NCBI RefSeq assembly: GCF_000497045.1
Contig: NW_015961965.1
Location: 252,779 to 316,778 of the forward strand
Length of the DNA: 64,000 nucleotides
Direction of reading: 5' to 3'
Origin: Kalmanozyma brasiliensis GHG001
Taxonomy: Eukaryota > Basidiomycota > Ustilaginomycetes > Ustilaginales
Both the position numbers and the translations under genes were made by a program. Of the stretch, positions 21,832 through 32,400 are shown piece by piece; positions within the stretch are counted from its first letter, which is position 1; each line of letters begins with the position of its first letter. The notes beneath the pieces are model-generated. The model made no database searches. It was not told the origin of the DNA and saw nothing but the letters and a program-made list of their open reading frames with translations.

Positions 21832-22439
21832 TGGATGCCGGAGTGAGACGGAGATGTGTGGGGTAACTTGAGGAAGGTCTTGTTCAAGACGGCCTGCTGT
21901 GAGAGGATAGCGCGTGAGGTGGCGAGCGATCGTCGTGCGAGGAAGAGCGCTTCTGTCTTGAGGCTCGAGTCGGGCCGTGATTGCGATCGTTGATGTTGAT
22001 CCTTGTCTATCGTTCTTGCGTTCGTTGTGGAAGGAAGGCAGAACGAGAGGGGTGAAGATGGCAACCGTCACATCCGAGTCAGTGGCTGCTTGCTTCTGGT
22101 TGGTCAGAAGACTTGCCTTTCCGGCTCGAGCTGCTAAAAGCCGGCCCTCCGAAATCCAGAAGACCTTCTCGCGAGGGAATTTAGACTTCTCGCCTGAAAG
22201 CTCGCTTCGGTCTGGAAAATCGCCAGGTTGTTAGATTATGACCGGGGTTAGGCCACGGAGGCCGCTTCGTCAGGCCCGCGGTCGGCATCCATGTCATGCT
22301 CAGCTATGGCGACGTCACGGACAGGTCACGAATAGGGCACAGTCTCCGTTCATGGTCCTTGTCAAATCGTTTTGATTGTCTGCGCAAGCATTGGCCATGA
22401 AATCTGAACAGATCGGAACGGAGAAAGCGGGCGGAAGCC
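21832..22439. other. Intergenic between CTR9 3' end and RIB3 start
   Basis: 608 bp between two minus-strand genes. No protein-like ORF, RNA gene or riboswitch-like fold is evident. It should hold the RIB3 promoter and the CTR9 3' UTR. Confidence 0.5.
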
Positions 22440-25400
22440 CTACTCCATCTCGAGAAGCGCCATCTCCTCGTCGCTGTCAATCATGTCGTTGGTGACACGC
22501 GCCTTCTTGGTCCTCTTCTGACTTGAGCTTGACTTCTTCTTCTCGACCACGTCGTCGTCCTCATCGCTGCTCTCGTCGAAGACGCCCTTCTTGCTCTTCC
22601 TCGCTCGGCCCGCGTCCTCGTCGCTGTCCCCGCCATCAGCTGCCTCATTGTCATCATCGTCGTCTTCGTCCGTGTCGCGCGCCTTGGCCCTCTTGAGACT
22701 CTTGCGCTTCTTCTTCTTTTCCGGCTTGGCCTTCTTGCTCGACGACGACGAGGAGGACTTCTTCTTGGACTTGGCCAGCTTGGATAGCTTGGACGACTTG
22801 CCGCTGCGGGTGGCCCCGGCTTCGCCTTCGTCGGCGAGCAACTGTGCGCCGTTGCGGATGATCTCTTCATCACCGTCCTCGTCGTCATTCGCATCGCTGC
22901 TCTCGCTTCCACTCGCCCCGCCACCAAACAGCCCTTCGTCGTCGCTATCCTCATTGTCGCTTTCCACAACATCCTTCTTTCCACCCTTCTTCTTCTTCCC
23001 GCCACCTCGCTTACGCTTCTTACCCTTTTCGGCTGCACCGTCAGGCGCATCCTCCTCCCCACTCGTGACATCCTCCCTCTTGGCCCTCCTCCTCGGCTCT
23101 TTCTCCGGCGTCGCCTCGCGCAGATACTCGATCTTGGCCGCCTCCTCCCGCAGCGCCTTGCGCTTCTCGGCCATCTGCTCGATCTGCGCACGATACTCCT
23201 CCTCCTTCCTCACCCTCTCCTGCTCCCTCGCCAGCTCCTTCTCCTTCCTCGCCGCCGCCACTGCTTCCTTCTGCTTCTGCATCTCCGCTTCGTAGCTCTC
23301 CTGGTCGGTCAACGCTTGGGTGGCACGTTGAAGAAGAGACGAGGCGCCGTACTTGCCTCGCTGCTCCACCACGTCCGGTGCCATCCACAGCAGCTGACCT
23401 TTCTTGGCCGCTTCGATCAAGGCACCTTGCTTGCCCATCTCCGTTTCCTCGCCATCGCCAGGCACCAACAGCGGCTGCACCCGTTCCACAGCCGCAATCG
23501 CCTCCCTGAGCGCACTCGCGCTCTTACGATCCTTCTGCAGATCAAACAGCATCTGCAATCCTTTCTGCGCGGTGACCGCAAAATTGTATTCGATCTGTCG
23601 AACCTCTGGATGCTCCGTGCCCCGTTCGCGGATGACCAACTCCCGCGCCTGAAGCAGATGCGACATGGAGCTCTGCAGACTGGCAAAGCTCTTGCTCTTC
23701 ATGCCCACCGCGTACTCGGCCCGTGCCACGTACTGGATCACCGCCGCATTGGCGTCGGAGAAGAACCGCTTCGAAGCCAACTCGTACGACTTGTGCGCAC
23801 GTTCGAACTCGTCTTTCTGCATGAGGACGTGACCGATGCATACGTGCACGCTGCCCTCATCGCGGACCTCGCGCAGCTTGGACAGGATCGCGAGGGCTTC
23901 GTCGGCGTTCTTCTTGCGTCGCTCTTCGGGTGCGCCACCGAGGGAAGAGGGAAGTGTCAGGGATGTGCCACCGGCGGTTTCGGCAAAGGCATCTTCGGCG
24001 AGGAGGATGGCCATTCCTTGGGCAGCGAAGGCGCAGCGTGGATCGGCGGACAGAGCCTTGTCCATCAGATCGGTCGCGCGCATCATGTTCTTACTGCGAT
24101 CGGCTTTGGCCGTGGAGCCAGTGGCATGGACGGCGAGCTGGTAGTAGGCCCAGCCGAGAGCGGAGAGGGTGTGCGGGTCGCGACGACCACTGTCGACTGC
24201 TGCCTTGGCTGCAGCTGGCCCACCGAACTTGGCCTGCAGCGCGGCATCCGTAGCGCCGAACAGTTCAGCTGTGAAGACCTTGATCGCAGCCCACTGCGGG
24301 ACAGGGCTGCCAGGGAACTCGCCGGCAAGGAAGCACACGTAGGTGGAGCGTGTGTCGAGGTTGCCTGGGTCCGAAGTGAGGGCCTCTCGGAGAAGTACTT
24401 CGCTAGCATTGCGCAGCGTTTTGATCTCGGCGACGTACTCGGGGCCGGGAGCGCTTGCGGGGGCTTTCGAGACGTTGAGGATGGCCAGACGGACTTTGGC
24501 ATCCGTGTACTCGGGATGACCGCGCAGGAGAGCCTGGTAGGCCTCACGAGCAGCATCTACGTGGTCAGCAGCTTCGTGGGCGCGACCAAGATTGTACGAG
24601 GCGATGAGCTTGACGGCATCGACCGTTCTCTGGGCCTCGAGACGTGCGGGAGTGGCTGGCGCCGAAGCAGCCGAAGCGCTAAATGCATTGACAGCGTTGG
24701 CAGAAGCAGTGACGGCAGACTCGAGGCGCGAAATGGCTCGCTGGAGCAGCCATGTGCGCTCCTCTTCGCGCTGTGTGTCGTTGCTCGGGATGTCCATGGC
24801 GCGGATGGCAAGCACTGCGCCGAGACACGTCTCAAGACTAGTGAGCAGCGCCACATTGGTGGCAGTCTCGTCGTCTTCGATAGCAGTGATGTCCTTGCCT
24901 CGAGTGCTTGACTTCGCCTTAGCCAGCTCGAGGCCCTCTGCGTAGGCTGTAGTGGCTCGGGCGAGATCTTCGGTCTGGAGCAGCTCGGCGAACTCAACAC
25001 GAGTGAGCGGGTCCGATCCCAAACTGGCAATCGCCTCGAGCGCCGTCTTGGAGAGATCCTCGGTGCGAATGGACAGCGAGGCCTTTGCGAGAGCAGCGGG
25101 CACATCTGCGGCAGCGTCGGCAGTGGCAGCCGACATGTTGGCCGGCGACGCAGAAGGAAACTCGTCCGACTGAGCGGTCAAAGACTGCGGGCCGTACGCA
25201 TCGAGCTTCGCAGCGTCAATGAGACGGAGAGCACGGTCGAGGATGATACGTGCACGCTCGGCGTCCTCCTGTCGTTCGGAAGCAGTAGCGCCGGGATGCG
25301 ACTGAGCGCGCAGGCTGGCGGCCAGCAAGGAAAGCTCGATGGACTGGGTCGCCGAAGCCGAGTTGGTGGGTTTCGAAGTGAGAGCATCGAGAGTGTTGAT

Positions 25401-26768
25401 GGCGGCGAGCGGCACTCGGTTGGCGACCTGGCACTGGGCAAGACCGAGCGTGGCGAGCGACAGGCACAGATGGAGCTGAGCAGTGGCATTGGAAGGTGCA
25501 CTTGGCAGCATACGCGTCACATCGTCGACGACGCGAGTGTAGTATCGCTGTGCTTGAAGACGGAGCTCAGGCTGGGTAGCATTGATGGAGAGCTGCGAAG
25601 CGAGGTGGGACGCGCGGGCGTACATGAGCTGGGCATGGTTGACACCGATGCGAGCCTCGGCGTATTGGATGGCGTGCTCGCCGAGCTTGAGTGCAGTGTT
25701 GTAGTGAGCCATTGCGGCGCGCTCTACTTCGGCAACAGGACCAGGCTGGTTCTTGGCCTGGGCAGCGTTGTTGATGAAATACTCGGCCATGACGACGGCG
25801 GCCGTGGCGTTGCTCTTGTCGAGCTTCCAGCTTTCCTGTAGGCTGGACATGCCTTCGGTGAAAGCGAGCTCGCGGGCCTCCTCTTCGGACCTCTCGACAT
25901 GAGCGCCGAACGTGCCGGGCACGAGACGCGCGGTCTGCTTGACGAGGTTGAGACTGGAGATGCCCAGCAGGAGGTGAGCAGCGGCGTTCTTGGGATTGAC
26001 TTGCGCAGCGCGCTTCCAAGCCTTCCTGGCAGAGTCGTGGTGGCCGAGACCCCAGAGACAGAGACCGATACCAATACGAGCATCAGGACCTCGCCAGCCG
26101 AGAGTGGTTGCCTTCTCTCCCTCCTTGTCGGCTTTCGCCTGAACGAGCATGCTGACCTCGAGGGCTTGCTGGTAGAGCTTGAGAGCGGGAGCAAACTGAC
26201 GCTTGCGAAGGAGAACGCACGCTTTGCCAAGAAGAGCGAGCGCATGTCTAGGGTGCTGATTGAGAATGGCATCAAAGAGGACGAGAGCCCCATCGTTCTG
26301 ACCGGTGGTGGTAAGGTGGATAGCCCTAGAGAGCTGGTTGACATGATGCTTGGGATCAAGCGTGTTCGCCTGCTGCTGGGTCGCGGTGAACTCTTTGTAG
26401 AAGGCGTCTTTCGGCTGCTGGTTGTTCAGACGCTGGTAGCGAGCATCGTTGAGGATCAGCTTGGGTGCAGCCCTGGCGTTCTTGAGTGCAAAGGAAGCGA
26501 GCAAGGCTCGAAGCGGGATCGTCTCTGCTGGCTTGTGGGTTGCGAGGACCTGCACACCTTGGGAGCACACCTGAATGGCTTCGGGGACTCGGTTCTCGAA
26601 GTAGAGCTGAGAAGCGAGGCGAGACCAGTATCTGGACGAAGGGCGTTCGTAGGCGAGCGCTTCCAAGAAGACTTGAACATCTTCTGCTGGAGGAAGCGGG
26701 TCGAGGTCGAGCGAGATGGACTCGTTGACGGCGACGGGCAAGTCGAGCGTCCTGTTGCGAGGCGGCAT
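22440..26768 (-). CDS. CTR9: Paf1 complex TPR subunit Ctr9
   Basis: Scaffold of the Paf1 complex, which travels with RNA polymerase II and supports H2B ubiquitination, H3 methylation and elongation. The 1,442-residue ORF starts with the Ctr9-type block NESISLDLDPLPPAEDVQVFLEALAYERP, then about 1,100 residues of tetratricopeptide repeats. Examples are ALLGKACVLLRKRQFAPALKLYQQAL, ARIGIGLCLWGLGHHDSARKAWKRA and VHVCIGHVLMQKDEFERAHKSYELA. A charged coiled coil follows at about 1160-1225 (KEKELAREQERVRKEEEYRAQ). The last 220 residues are Lys/Asp/Glu/Ser-rich, also typical of Ctr9. It is longer than yeast Ctr9 (about 1,077) because of Ala/Ser-rich spacers between repeats. The ATG at 26768 opens MPPRNRTLDLPV. 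It is divergent from the SNO1 gene. Confidence 0.92.
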   Translation of the reverse strand: MPPRNRTLDLPVAVNESISLDLDPLPPAEDVQVFLEALAYERPSSRYWSRLASQLYFENRVPEAIQVCSQGVQVLATHKPAETIPLRALLASFALKNARAAPKLILNDARYQRLNNQQPKDAFYKEFTATQQQANTLDPKHHVNQLSRAIHLTTTGQNDGALVLFDAILNQHPRHALALLGKACVLLRKRQFAPALKLYQQALEVSMLVQAKADKEGEKATTLGWRGPDARIGIGLCLWGLGHHDSARKAWKRAAQVNPKNAAAHLLLGISSLNLVKQTARLVPGTFGAHVERSEEEARELAFTEGMSSLQESWKLDKSNATAAVVMAEYFINNAAQAKNQPGPVAEVERAAMAHYNTALKLGEHAIQYAEARIGVNHAQLMYARASHLASQLSINATQPELRLQAQRYYTRVVDDVTRMLPSAPSNATAQLHLCLSLATLGLAQCQVANRVPLAAINTLDALTSKPTNSASATQSIELSLLAASLRAQSHPGATASERQEDAERARIILDRALRLIDAAKLDAYGPQSLTAQSDEFPSASPANMSAATADAAADVPAALAKASLSIRTEDLSKTALEAIASLGSDPLTRVEFAELLQTEDLARATTAYAEGLELAKAKSSTRGKDITAIEDDETATNVALLTSLETCLGAVLAIRAMDIPSNDTQREEERTWLLQRAISRLESAVTASANAVNAFSASAASAPATPARLEAQRTVDAVKLIASYNLGRAHEAADHVDAAREAYQALLRGHPEYTDAKVRLAILNVSKAPASAPGPEYVAEIKTLRNASEVLLREALTSDPGNLDTRSTYVCFLAGEFPGSPVPQWAAIKVFTAELFGATDAALQAKFGGPAAAKAAVDSGRRDPHTLSALGWAYYQLAVHATGSTAKADRSKNMMRATDLMDKALSADPRCAFAAQGMAILLAEDAFAETAGGTSLTLPSSLGGAPEERRKKNADEALAILSKLREVRDEGSVHVCIGHVLMQKDEFERAHKSYELASKRFFSDANAAVIQYVARAEYAVGMKSKSFASLQSSMSHLLQARELVIRERGTEHPEVRQIEYNFAVTAQKGLQMLFDLQKDRKSASALREAIAAVERVQPLLVPGDGEETEMGKQGALIEAAKKGQLLWMAPDVVEQRGKYGASSLLQRATQALTDQESYEAEMQKQKEAVAAARKEKELAREQERVRKEEEYRAQIEQMAEKRKALREEAAKIEYLREATPEKEPRRRAKREDVTSGEEDAPDGAAEKGKKRKRGGGKKKKGGKKDVVESDNEDSDDEGLFGGGASGSESSDANDDEDGDEEIIRNGAQLLADEGEAGATRSGKSSKLSKLAKSKKKSSSSSSSKKAKPEKKKKRKSLKRAKARDTDEDDDDDNEAADGGDSDEDAGRARKSKKGVFDESSDEDDDVVEKKKSSSSQKRTKKARVTNDMIDSDEEMALLEME

Positions 26769-27195
26769 CGTTGCGAAAGCACCTTTGATCTACCCTTGTC
26801 CCTGTTGGTGGATGAGCGATGAAGAGAAGAGAGAAGCAAGGCGAGCAAGATGAATGACATGGCTCGTGTCTCTCTCGTCTCTCTTTCTTCTCGCGTCGCT
26901 GATCGGACCCGCATCGCCCAAATCGGCCCCTTTTTTCAAACGTGTTACATCGCAGCATGCGTTGGTGAGCGTGATTATTTTCGAGTTTAAGGTTTCAGCG
27001 AGTCAGAAGATCCTTTTTGCCCCCCTTCTTGCCTCTCGATCCTCGTCATCAGCATCGATCCCTTTGCCCATCACTGTCATTCCAATCGGCAGCACTCGAT
27101 TACGACCTCGTCAAGCAAGGCAACATATCCTGCATCACGGAGCAACGGCGGGAATCGGCGTTGCAACGGGTGCCGCGCTCACCAACGGCAGCACC
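26769..27195. promoter_or_regulatory. Divergent CTR9/SNO1 promoter region
   Basis: 427 bp between the two start codons, the shortest divergent spacer in the window, so the two genes probably share promoter elements. Both flanks are CT-rich toward their gene. I cannot fix a TATA box or a start site. Confidence 0.5.
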
Positions 27196-28224
27196 ATGTC
27201 CCCCTCCGCCTCCTCGTCGAGCTCATCCAACTTGACCATCACCATCGGCGTCCTGGCCATTCAAGGTGCCTTCCGCGAGCACGCCTCTCACGTCAACCGA
27301 CTCAACACGCTTCACGCCTCCACCATCCGCAGCGTGCTTGTGCGCACACCCGAGCAGCTCGCCGACTGCGATGCGCTTATCATGCCTGGTGGCGAGTCGA
27401 CGGCCATCTCGCTCGGCTGCGAGCGCATCGGGTTGCTTGAGCCGCTGCGCAAGTGGGTGCGCGATGAGCGACCTGTATGGGGCACGTGCGCTGGCATGAT
27501 TATGCTGGCTAGGGAGGCGAGTGGCGGCAAGAAGGGTGGGCAGCAGTTGATCGGCGGCGTCGACGTGCGGGTTGGGAGGAACGGCTTTGGATCGCAGATC
27601 GATTCATTCGAGACCGGGTTGCGGATCAAAGGGATGGAAAGGGAGGAGGAGCCGTTCAACGGAGTCTTTATCCGAGCACCCGTGGTTGATGCGTTGTTGT
27701 TGCCGAGCGATCTGGAGAAGGTGGGCGTGGACCAGCCGACGTTGGTCAAGCGAGTCGATCCGAACACGCTGCCCGAGTCAGTGCCTGTTCCGGTCACCAA
27801 TACGATGGCAGTGCCGCTGACGCCAACAACAGAGCTCCCTGCAAACGCATCGGAACCACCCCTGCCTAAACTCGCCAATGCAGAACAGACACTGCGCATC
27901 GTCGTCGCCCCTCCCCTCTACGACACGTCGGATCCAGTCAGCTCGGCAAAGAAGCGACCGCCCATCGAGATCCTCGCTACCTTGCCCGAGCCTGTCACAA
28001 CACCCAAGTCGCCCGTCAACCGGCCTGTCGCAGCACACATCGCTCAGCGCGACCCAAGGATGGACATCGCTGACCGACCAGCACACGATTCGCAGATCGT
28101 CGCTTTGCGGCAGGGCAACATCCTCATGACCAGTTTCCACCCGGAGCTGACCCCAGATACGAGGCTGCACAATCTGTTTGTGAGCAAGGTTGTGCTGCCT
28201 TACAAGCAGCAGCAGCAGTCCTAG
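27196..28224 (+). CDS. SNO1: Pyridoxal 5'-phosphate synthase glutaminase subunit (PdxT/Sno)
   Basis: Class I glutamine amidotransferase that releases ammonia for the PdxS/Snz synthase, making vitamin B6 (PLP) from glutamine, ribose or ribulose 5-phosphate and glyceraldehyde 3-phosphate. IGVLAIQGAFREH lies at 17-29, PGGESTAISL at 64-73, the catalytic Cys98 in GTCAGMI, and His315/Glu317 in SFHPELTPD. The triad is complete. At 342 residues it is about 100 longer than most PdxT proteins because of a Pro/Val/Thr-rich insert at about 163-255, between VFIRAPV and the EILATL strand. The ATG at 27196 was chosen because the family starts a few residues before IGVLAIQG. The Ser-rich run MSPSASSSSSS is an ordinary extension. 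The partner Snz gene is not in this window. Confidence 0.95.
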   Translation: MSPSASSSSSSNLTITIGVLAIQGAFREHASHVNRLNTLHASTIRSVLVRTPEQLADCDALIMPGGESTAISLGCERIGLLEPLRKWVRDERPVWGTCAGMIMLAREASGGKKGGQQLIGGVDVRVGRNGFGSQIDSFETGLRIKGMEREEEPFNGVFIRAPVVDALLLPSDLEKVGVDQPTLVKRVDPNTLPESVPVPVTNTMAVPLTPTTELPANASEPPLPKLANAEQTLRIVVAPPLYDTSDPVSSAKKRPPIEILATLPEPVTTPKSPVNRPVAAHIAQRDPRMDIADRPAHDSQIVALRQGNILMTSFHPELTPDTRLHNLFVSKVVLPYKQQQQS

Positions 28225-28757
28225 GGATGGCCTTATCGCACCGCTCTGCCGTTGCCCACTTGCGTCTTCTTCCTCATGCATGTTCTCTCCTTCTGATCTT
28301 GGTACAGCAATACATAGACCTTCCAATGGGACGTTCGACGTGCTCTTATGCTTGAACTCGCCATCACCATCCGCCTCTTTGTATCGTGTTCGGAAGAAAT
28401 CGGTATGGCCATGTTCGGAAGTCGGAGCGTCACGTGCAGCAAGATCAGCCAGAAATTTTGCTTTGCTTCAGGGTCTTGTGCAGCTCCTGGCCTGATGCAG
28501 CACGGCAGCATAGGGTCAAGTCGAGGGTCGTGTGGAGAATTCCACTCTTTTTCTTCTTGATCATGTCCCACCACCCGTGATCATCGTGCTCGTTCGTCTT
28601 CGCGGCTCTCATCGTAGCAAACAGCGCTTAAGGCTATCCTTCAAGTCTGTTTCCAACCTTGCGCGGAACTTGGCAGTATCTCGAGCTCTCGAAGTCTGGA
28701 CAAAGCACACCATCCGACGGGTCTCGCCCTGGATCTTGACCCTCCAGGCTGCCCATC
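28225..28757. other. Intergenic between SNO1 and HAP3
   Basis: 533 bp between two plus-strand genes. It should hold the SNO1 3' UTR and the HAP3 promoter. A CACGTG lies at 28431-28436. No ORF or RNA gene is supported. Confidence 0.5.
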
Positions 28758-29396
28758 ATGGTGGCCTCAACTTCAACCCCCACGGGCGCACTCCCATTTG
28801 ATGGTCCAACATCATCCCACTCCACGCCCGGCTCGTACACCTCCTCCTCTCATGCGCTTCATCACCACGCCAACGCCACACACGCCTCCACCCCAACGTC
28901 CACCACCTCTTTGGACCCGACCAACCTCTCCTCGCATCCAACCTACACAGCCATGTTTCCGGACCCCGATCTGCCCATTGCCAACATCTCGCGCATCATG
29001 AAGCGTTCCCTACCCGAGAACGCCAAGATCGCCAAAGACGCCAAGGAGTGTGTCCAGGATTGCGTCTCCGAGCTGATCAGCTTTATCACCTCCGAAGCAT
29101 CCGACAAGTGCGCCGCAGAGAAACGCAAGACCATCAATGGGGATGATATCCTCTACGCAATGCGTGTGCTAGGGTTTGATAACTACGAAGAGGTGCTCCG
29201 GGTGTATTTGAGTCGGTACAGGATGGAACAGGAGGCGAATCCGAGGGTCAAGCGCAGGAAGAGGGGTGGTGCGGCTGGTGAGGAGGAGGACGACGACGAG
29301 AGCGAGGATGATGAGGACAAGGGTCAAAGGAGCGGGATGGGGTCTGGTTTCAATAGCCCTAGTCTGGCTCATCAACTGTTGAATCCATCACATTGA
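28758..29396 (+). CDS. HAP3: CCAAT-binding complex subunit B (NF-YB/Hap3)
   Basis: Histone-fold subunit that pairs with Hap5 (NF-YC) and recruits Hap2 (NF-YA) to CCAAT boxes, regulating respiration, iron and other genes. The fold covers residues 70-158: [20 protein letters not shown], then [20 protein letters not shown], then [20 protein letters not shown]. All are diagnostic of NF-YB. The N-terminal 65 residues are Ser/Thr/His-rich. The tail is basic (VKRRKRGG) and then acidic ([13 protein letters not shown]). The total of 212 residues is typical for fungi. The ATG at 28758 opens [11 protein letters not shown] shorter form could start at MFPDPDLP (residue 66). It converges on the Fab1-like kinase with only 91 bp between stops. 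Confidence 0.96.
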   Translation: MVASTSTPTGALPFDGPTSSHSTPGSYTSSSHALHHHANATHASTPTSTTSLDPTNLSSHPTYTAMFPDPDLPIANISRIMKRSLPENAKIAKDAKECVQDCVSELISFITSEASDKCAAEKRKTINGDDILYAMRVLGFDNYEEVLRVYLSRYRMEQEANPRVKRRKRGGAAGEEEDDDESEDDEDKGQRSGMGSGFNSPSLAHQLLNPSH

Positions 29397-29487
29397 TCCG
29401 ACACCGACCACTCGCACTTGTATTTCTAGCCTCCATCTCATCGGAACACGCATCGCATTGTAGCACCTTTCCACATGGACATTGCAT

Positions 29488-32400
29488 CTACAGAACAGAA
29501 GCGAATCGAGGTCGGGCACCGTCGTTCTGCCCAGCCTCCTCGCACATCCGATCGAACCCGTACGCCGCGTCCAATCTCGGCTGACACGGCGTGCCGATAA
29601 AGTAGCTGTCCATGGCGCTCAGGAATCGGCTCGCATACTCGGACGGCGGTAGGATCGTCACGTTGCCTTTGGCGTCTTGGCCTTTCAACGCCTTTTTCGA
29701 GCTCGACTCGAGCTGCTTGGCGAGCGTAAAGGCGCCCAGGAAGTCAACGATCCTGCATCGGAACGAGGGGCGGTGGGGTGTCTCGTCCACGTCGGCGCTA
29801 TCGGCGGTGGGCGATGCGGCAGGAGGATACATGTCCTCGGGCCGGATGGGCTTCTCCATCACCCCAAGGAGCAGAGAGTAGTCCATGACGTTGGAGGCGG
29901 TGAGGAACTGCGTGTCGTTTTGCAAGGCGCGGAAGAAGAGCTCCTTCTGCGTCTCGGGTACGAACGCGCGGTGACGGTAGCGTTCGATCCACTCGCTGTC
30001 CCACCAGACTGCACTTGAGCTCGAAGACGACTTGGCATCAGCATCTGTACCGATGCGGCTTGGACTGGTCTGCGTGGTGTTGGCGCCCCGCAAGGTGCCC
30101 GAAGTGCTGCTGTCGGCTGCCGCCGTCATCCCAGCATTCATCGCAGTCGTCGCAGAGCCCTGTGCAGGCGTGCCTTTCGCCGCACCGGGCACATCGACCA
30201 GTGGCTGACCCGTGGCAGCTGCGTTAGTGGCAGCTTGTTGCAGGTCCTGTTGCTGCTGGGCACTCAGCTTGACCCTGCGATCTCGGATGCCCTTGAGATC
30301 GAAGCGAACCGAGTTGCCGCCATCGCCAGCCCACAGGTTCTCCAGCAGCATCACGTTCATCTTCAACTTCATCTCTCCTGACTTGACGTCCTTGATCTTG
30401 ATGCTGTAGACACCTGCAATCTTGACGAGCAGCGTCGGACAGTCGTTGACCGCCGAGTTCATCATGTACCGAATGTACGCGGGGGCGAACTCGAGGAAGG
30501 CCTCCTTCTCGTCGACGCTCCACACGGTGAGCAGCTGCTTGGCGATAAAGCGCTCGTCTGCCGTCTTGAAGAACGCCGACTTCGACTTGCCTCCTGTCGC
30601 AACCCATGGCTGACAGCGCGACAGACTCTGCACATAGTCGTGCTCTACTCCCCATTTGTCGCGCAGCGCCGCGAATTCTTCCGCAAACCAAGAGACGCAC
30701 GAGATCTTGGTGCTGCCGTGAATCACGTTGTGCTTGATGTGGGGCGATTCGGCTGCTTGAGAGCCTGGAAGCGTGCTGTGTGAGATCATGGACTGTGCAT
30801 CGGCCCCAAGACCTCCTTCGCTCGGCGTTGGCTGCGCCGACAAGCGATGTGGCCTTAGGCTGTCCTTGGCCGCGGGAGATGCGCCGGCTGAGGCCTGAGC
30901 AGCGTCTGACGTGGACGAGAATGATGGTCGGCCATGGGATGGAGAACGAGGGATGGCAGAGGGTGCGGCCAATCCAGGTCTTCGTGGTGCAACACCGCTC
31001 AGTCGCGAGTTTGCGGCTTCCGGCCCATGCTTGTCTGATGAAAAGATGCTAGCGAGCGACGCAGGACGACCCGACATGGGTGTGACCTGCGCTTGGAAAG
31101 TGGTGTCCGTGCTTGTCGTGCTGACGGCGCTTCCATTCGCAGGCTGGCCTGGTCGCTGCGGCTGAATCGAAGACTTCCTGTCCGGAATGGATGAGAACGA
31201 GGACTGCGAGCGCAATTCGAAGGTACGTCGGAGTGCAGATACACTGCCTGAGGTTGACAGGTCCGACTTGGTCGGCGACGACGATTGATGATCCTGCAAA
31301 GCTGCAGAGAGTCGTCTCAGAGGTGTTGTGCCCTTACGAGGAGCGCCAAGAGTGGTATCCTGACCGTCTATGGAGCTGTTGGAGAAAGAGCCGCGCCTGT
31401 CGGTTGCTGCCACGTCTCTAGCCTTGTCATCATCGTCGTCATCGTCGATATCCTTGATCGATCCGGCTGAGGAGGGTGGGTGCCCGTTTGCCGTCTTGAG
31501 GCGATAACTAGCGTTTTGCGGTTCCGAGATGGTCGAGCCAACGCGTCTCAGCGTCAGCGACAAGATGGACGACTCCCGGCCGCGCTTCTTCCGCTTCAAA
31601 GCGGCACGAACAGGTTCGGCGTCGAAGAACACCTCGTCCTTGTCAGGATCAAGTTGAGCCAGCGGCACATTGCGTGTCGGTCTCTCCGCGAGCAGAGATG
31701 AGGCAGTTGTAGTGGTGCTAGCACCAGACGTGGAGATGTACGAGCCATGTTTGACGCCGTCACCGCCATCGACTACACCGCTACGCCACTGCTTGACGTG
31801 CTCCTCGTTACTGCTGCCCATGTACCCGGCAGCCTCGTGTTGGCGATCGACAAGCGTTCCCATCTCGGCACGGAAGTCGCGTGAGCTGAGGGAGTAGGCG
31901 ATGATGGAGAGTGGCTCGTCATCACGAATGATGAAAGAGCTGCCGGGAAAAGCACGGCGACCTGCTACAAAGTATTCGGGTTCATCATAGGTACAGCTTC
32001 CGAAGTCGGTCTGCTCCTTCTTGTTCAGATGCTTCTTGGTCCAAGCAAGGAGGCGATTCTTGGCCGACTTGGCGCGATCAGCAAAGGCCTTGCGCACATC
32101 GTTGATCCCGTCCAGGAAGAACGTGCGTTGCAGAGCTTCGTAGAGTTCGAACTCGTCCGTACGCAGGGACGAGCGCAAGTTGGTCAGCAAGCTCAACGGC
32201 TCTGCGACTGCTTCTGACATCGTCAGGTTCGGCGAAGCAGCCGCACCATTTGGCTGTGCTGTTGACTTTCTGCGAATTGTCTTGCCGGCTTCATCGAGGT
32301 CGCGAGACACAAAGACACCTTCCAGCCTGGTCGTGTTGCCCTTGATCGATGCAAAGAAGCGTTGAATCTCGAGGCGCGTCTGTTCTGCCAATTGCCTGAA

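Noticed and set aside
21832..22071. 80-codon N-terminal extension of RIB3
   Set aside because: The frame is open but contains no ATG before 21831, and the family begins directly at the conserved core.
23316..24911. 531-codon plus-strand frame antisense to CTR9
   Set aside because: It is a shadow of the CTR9 TPR region with no motif of its own.
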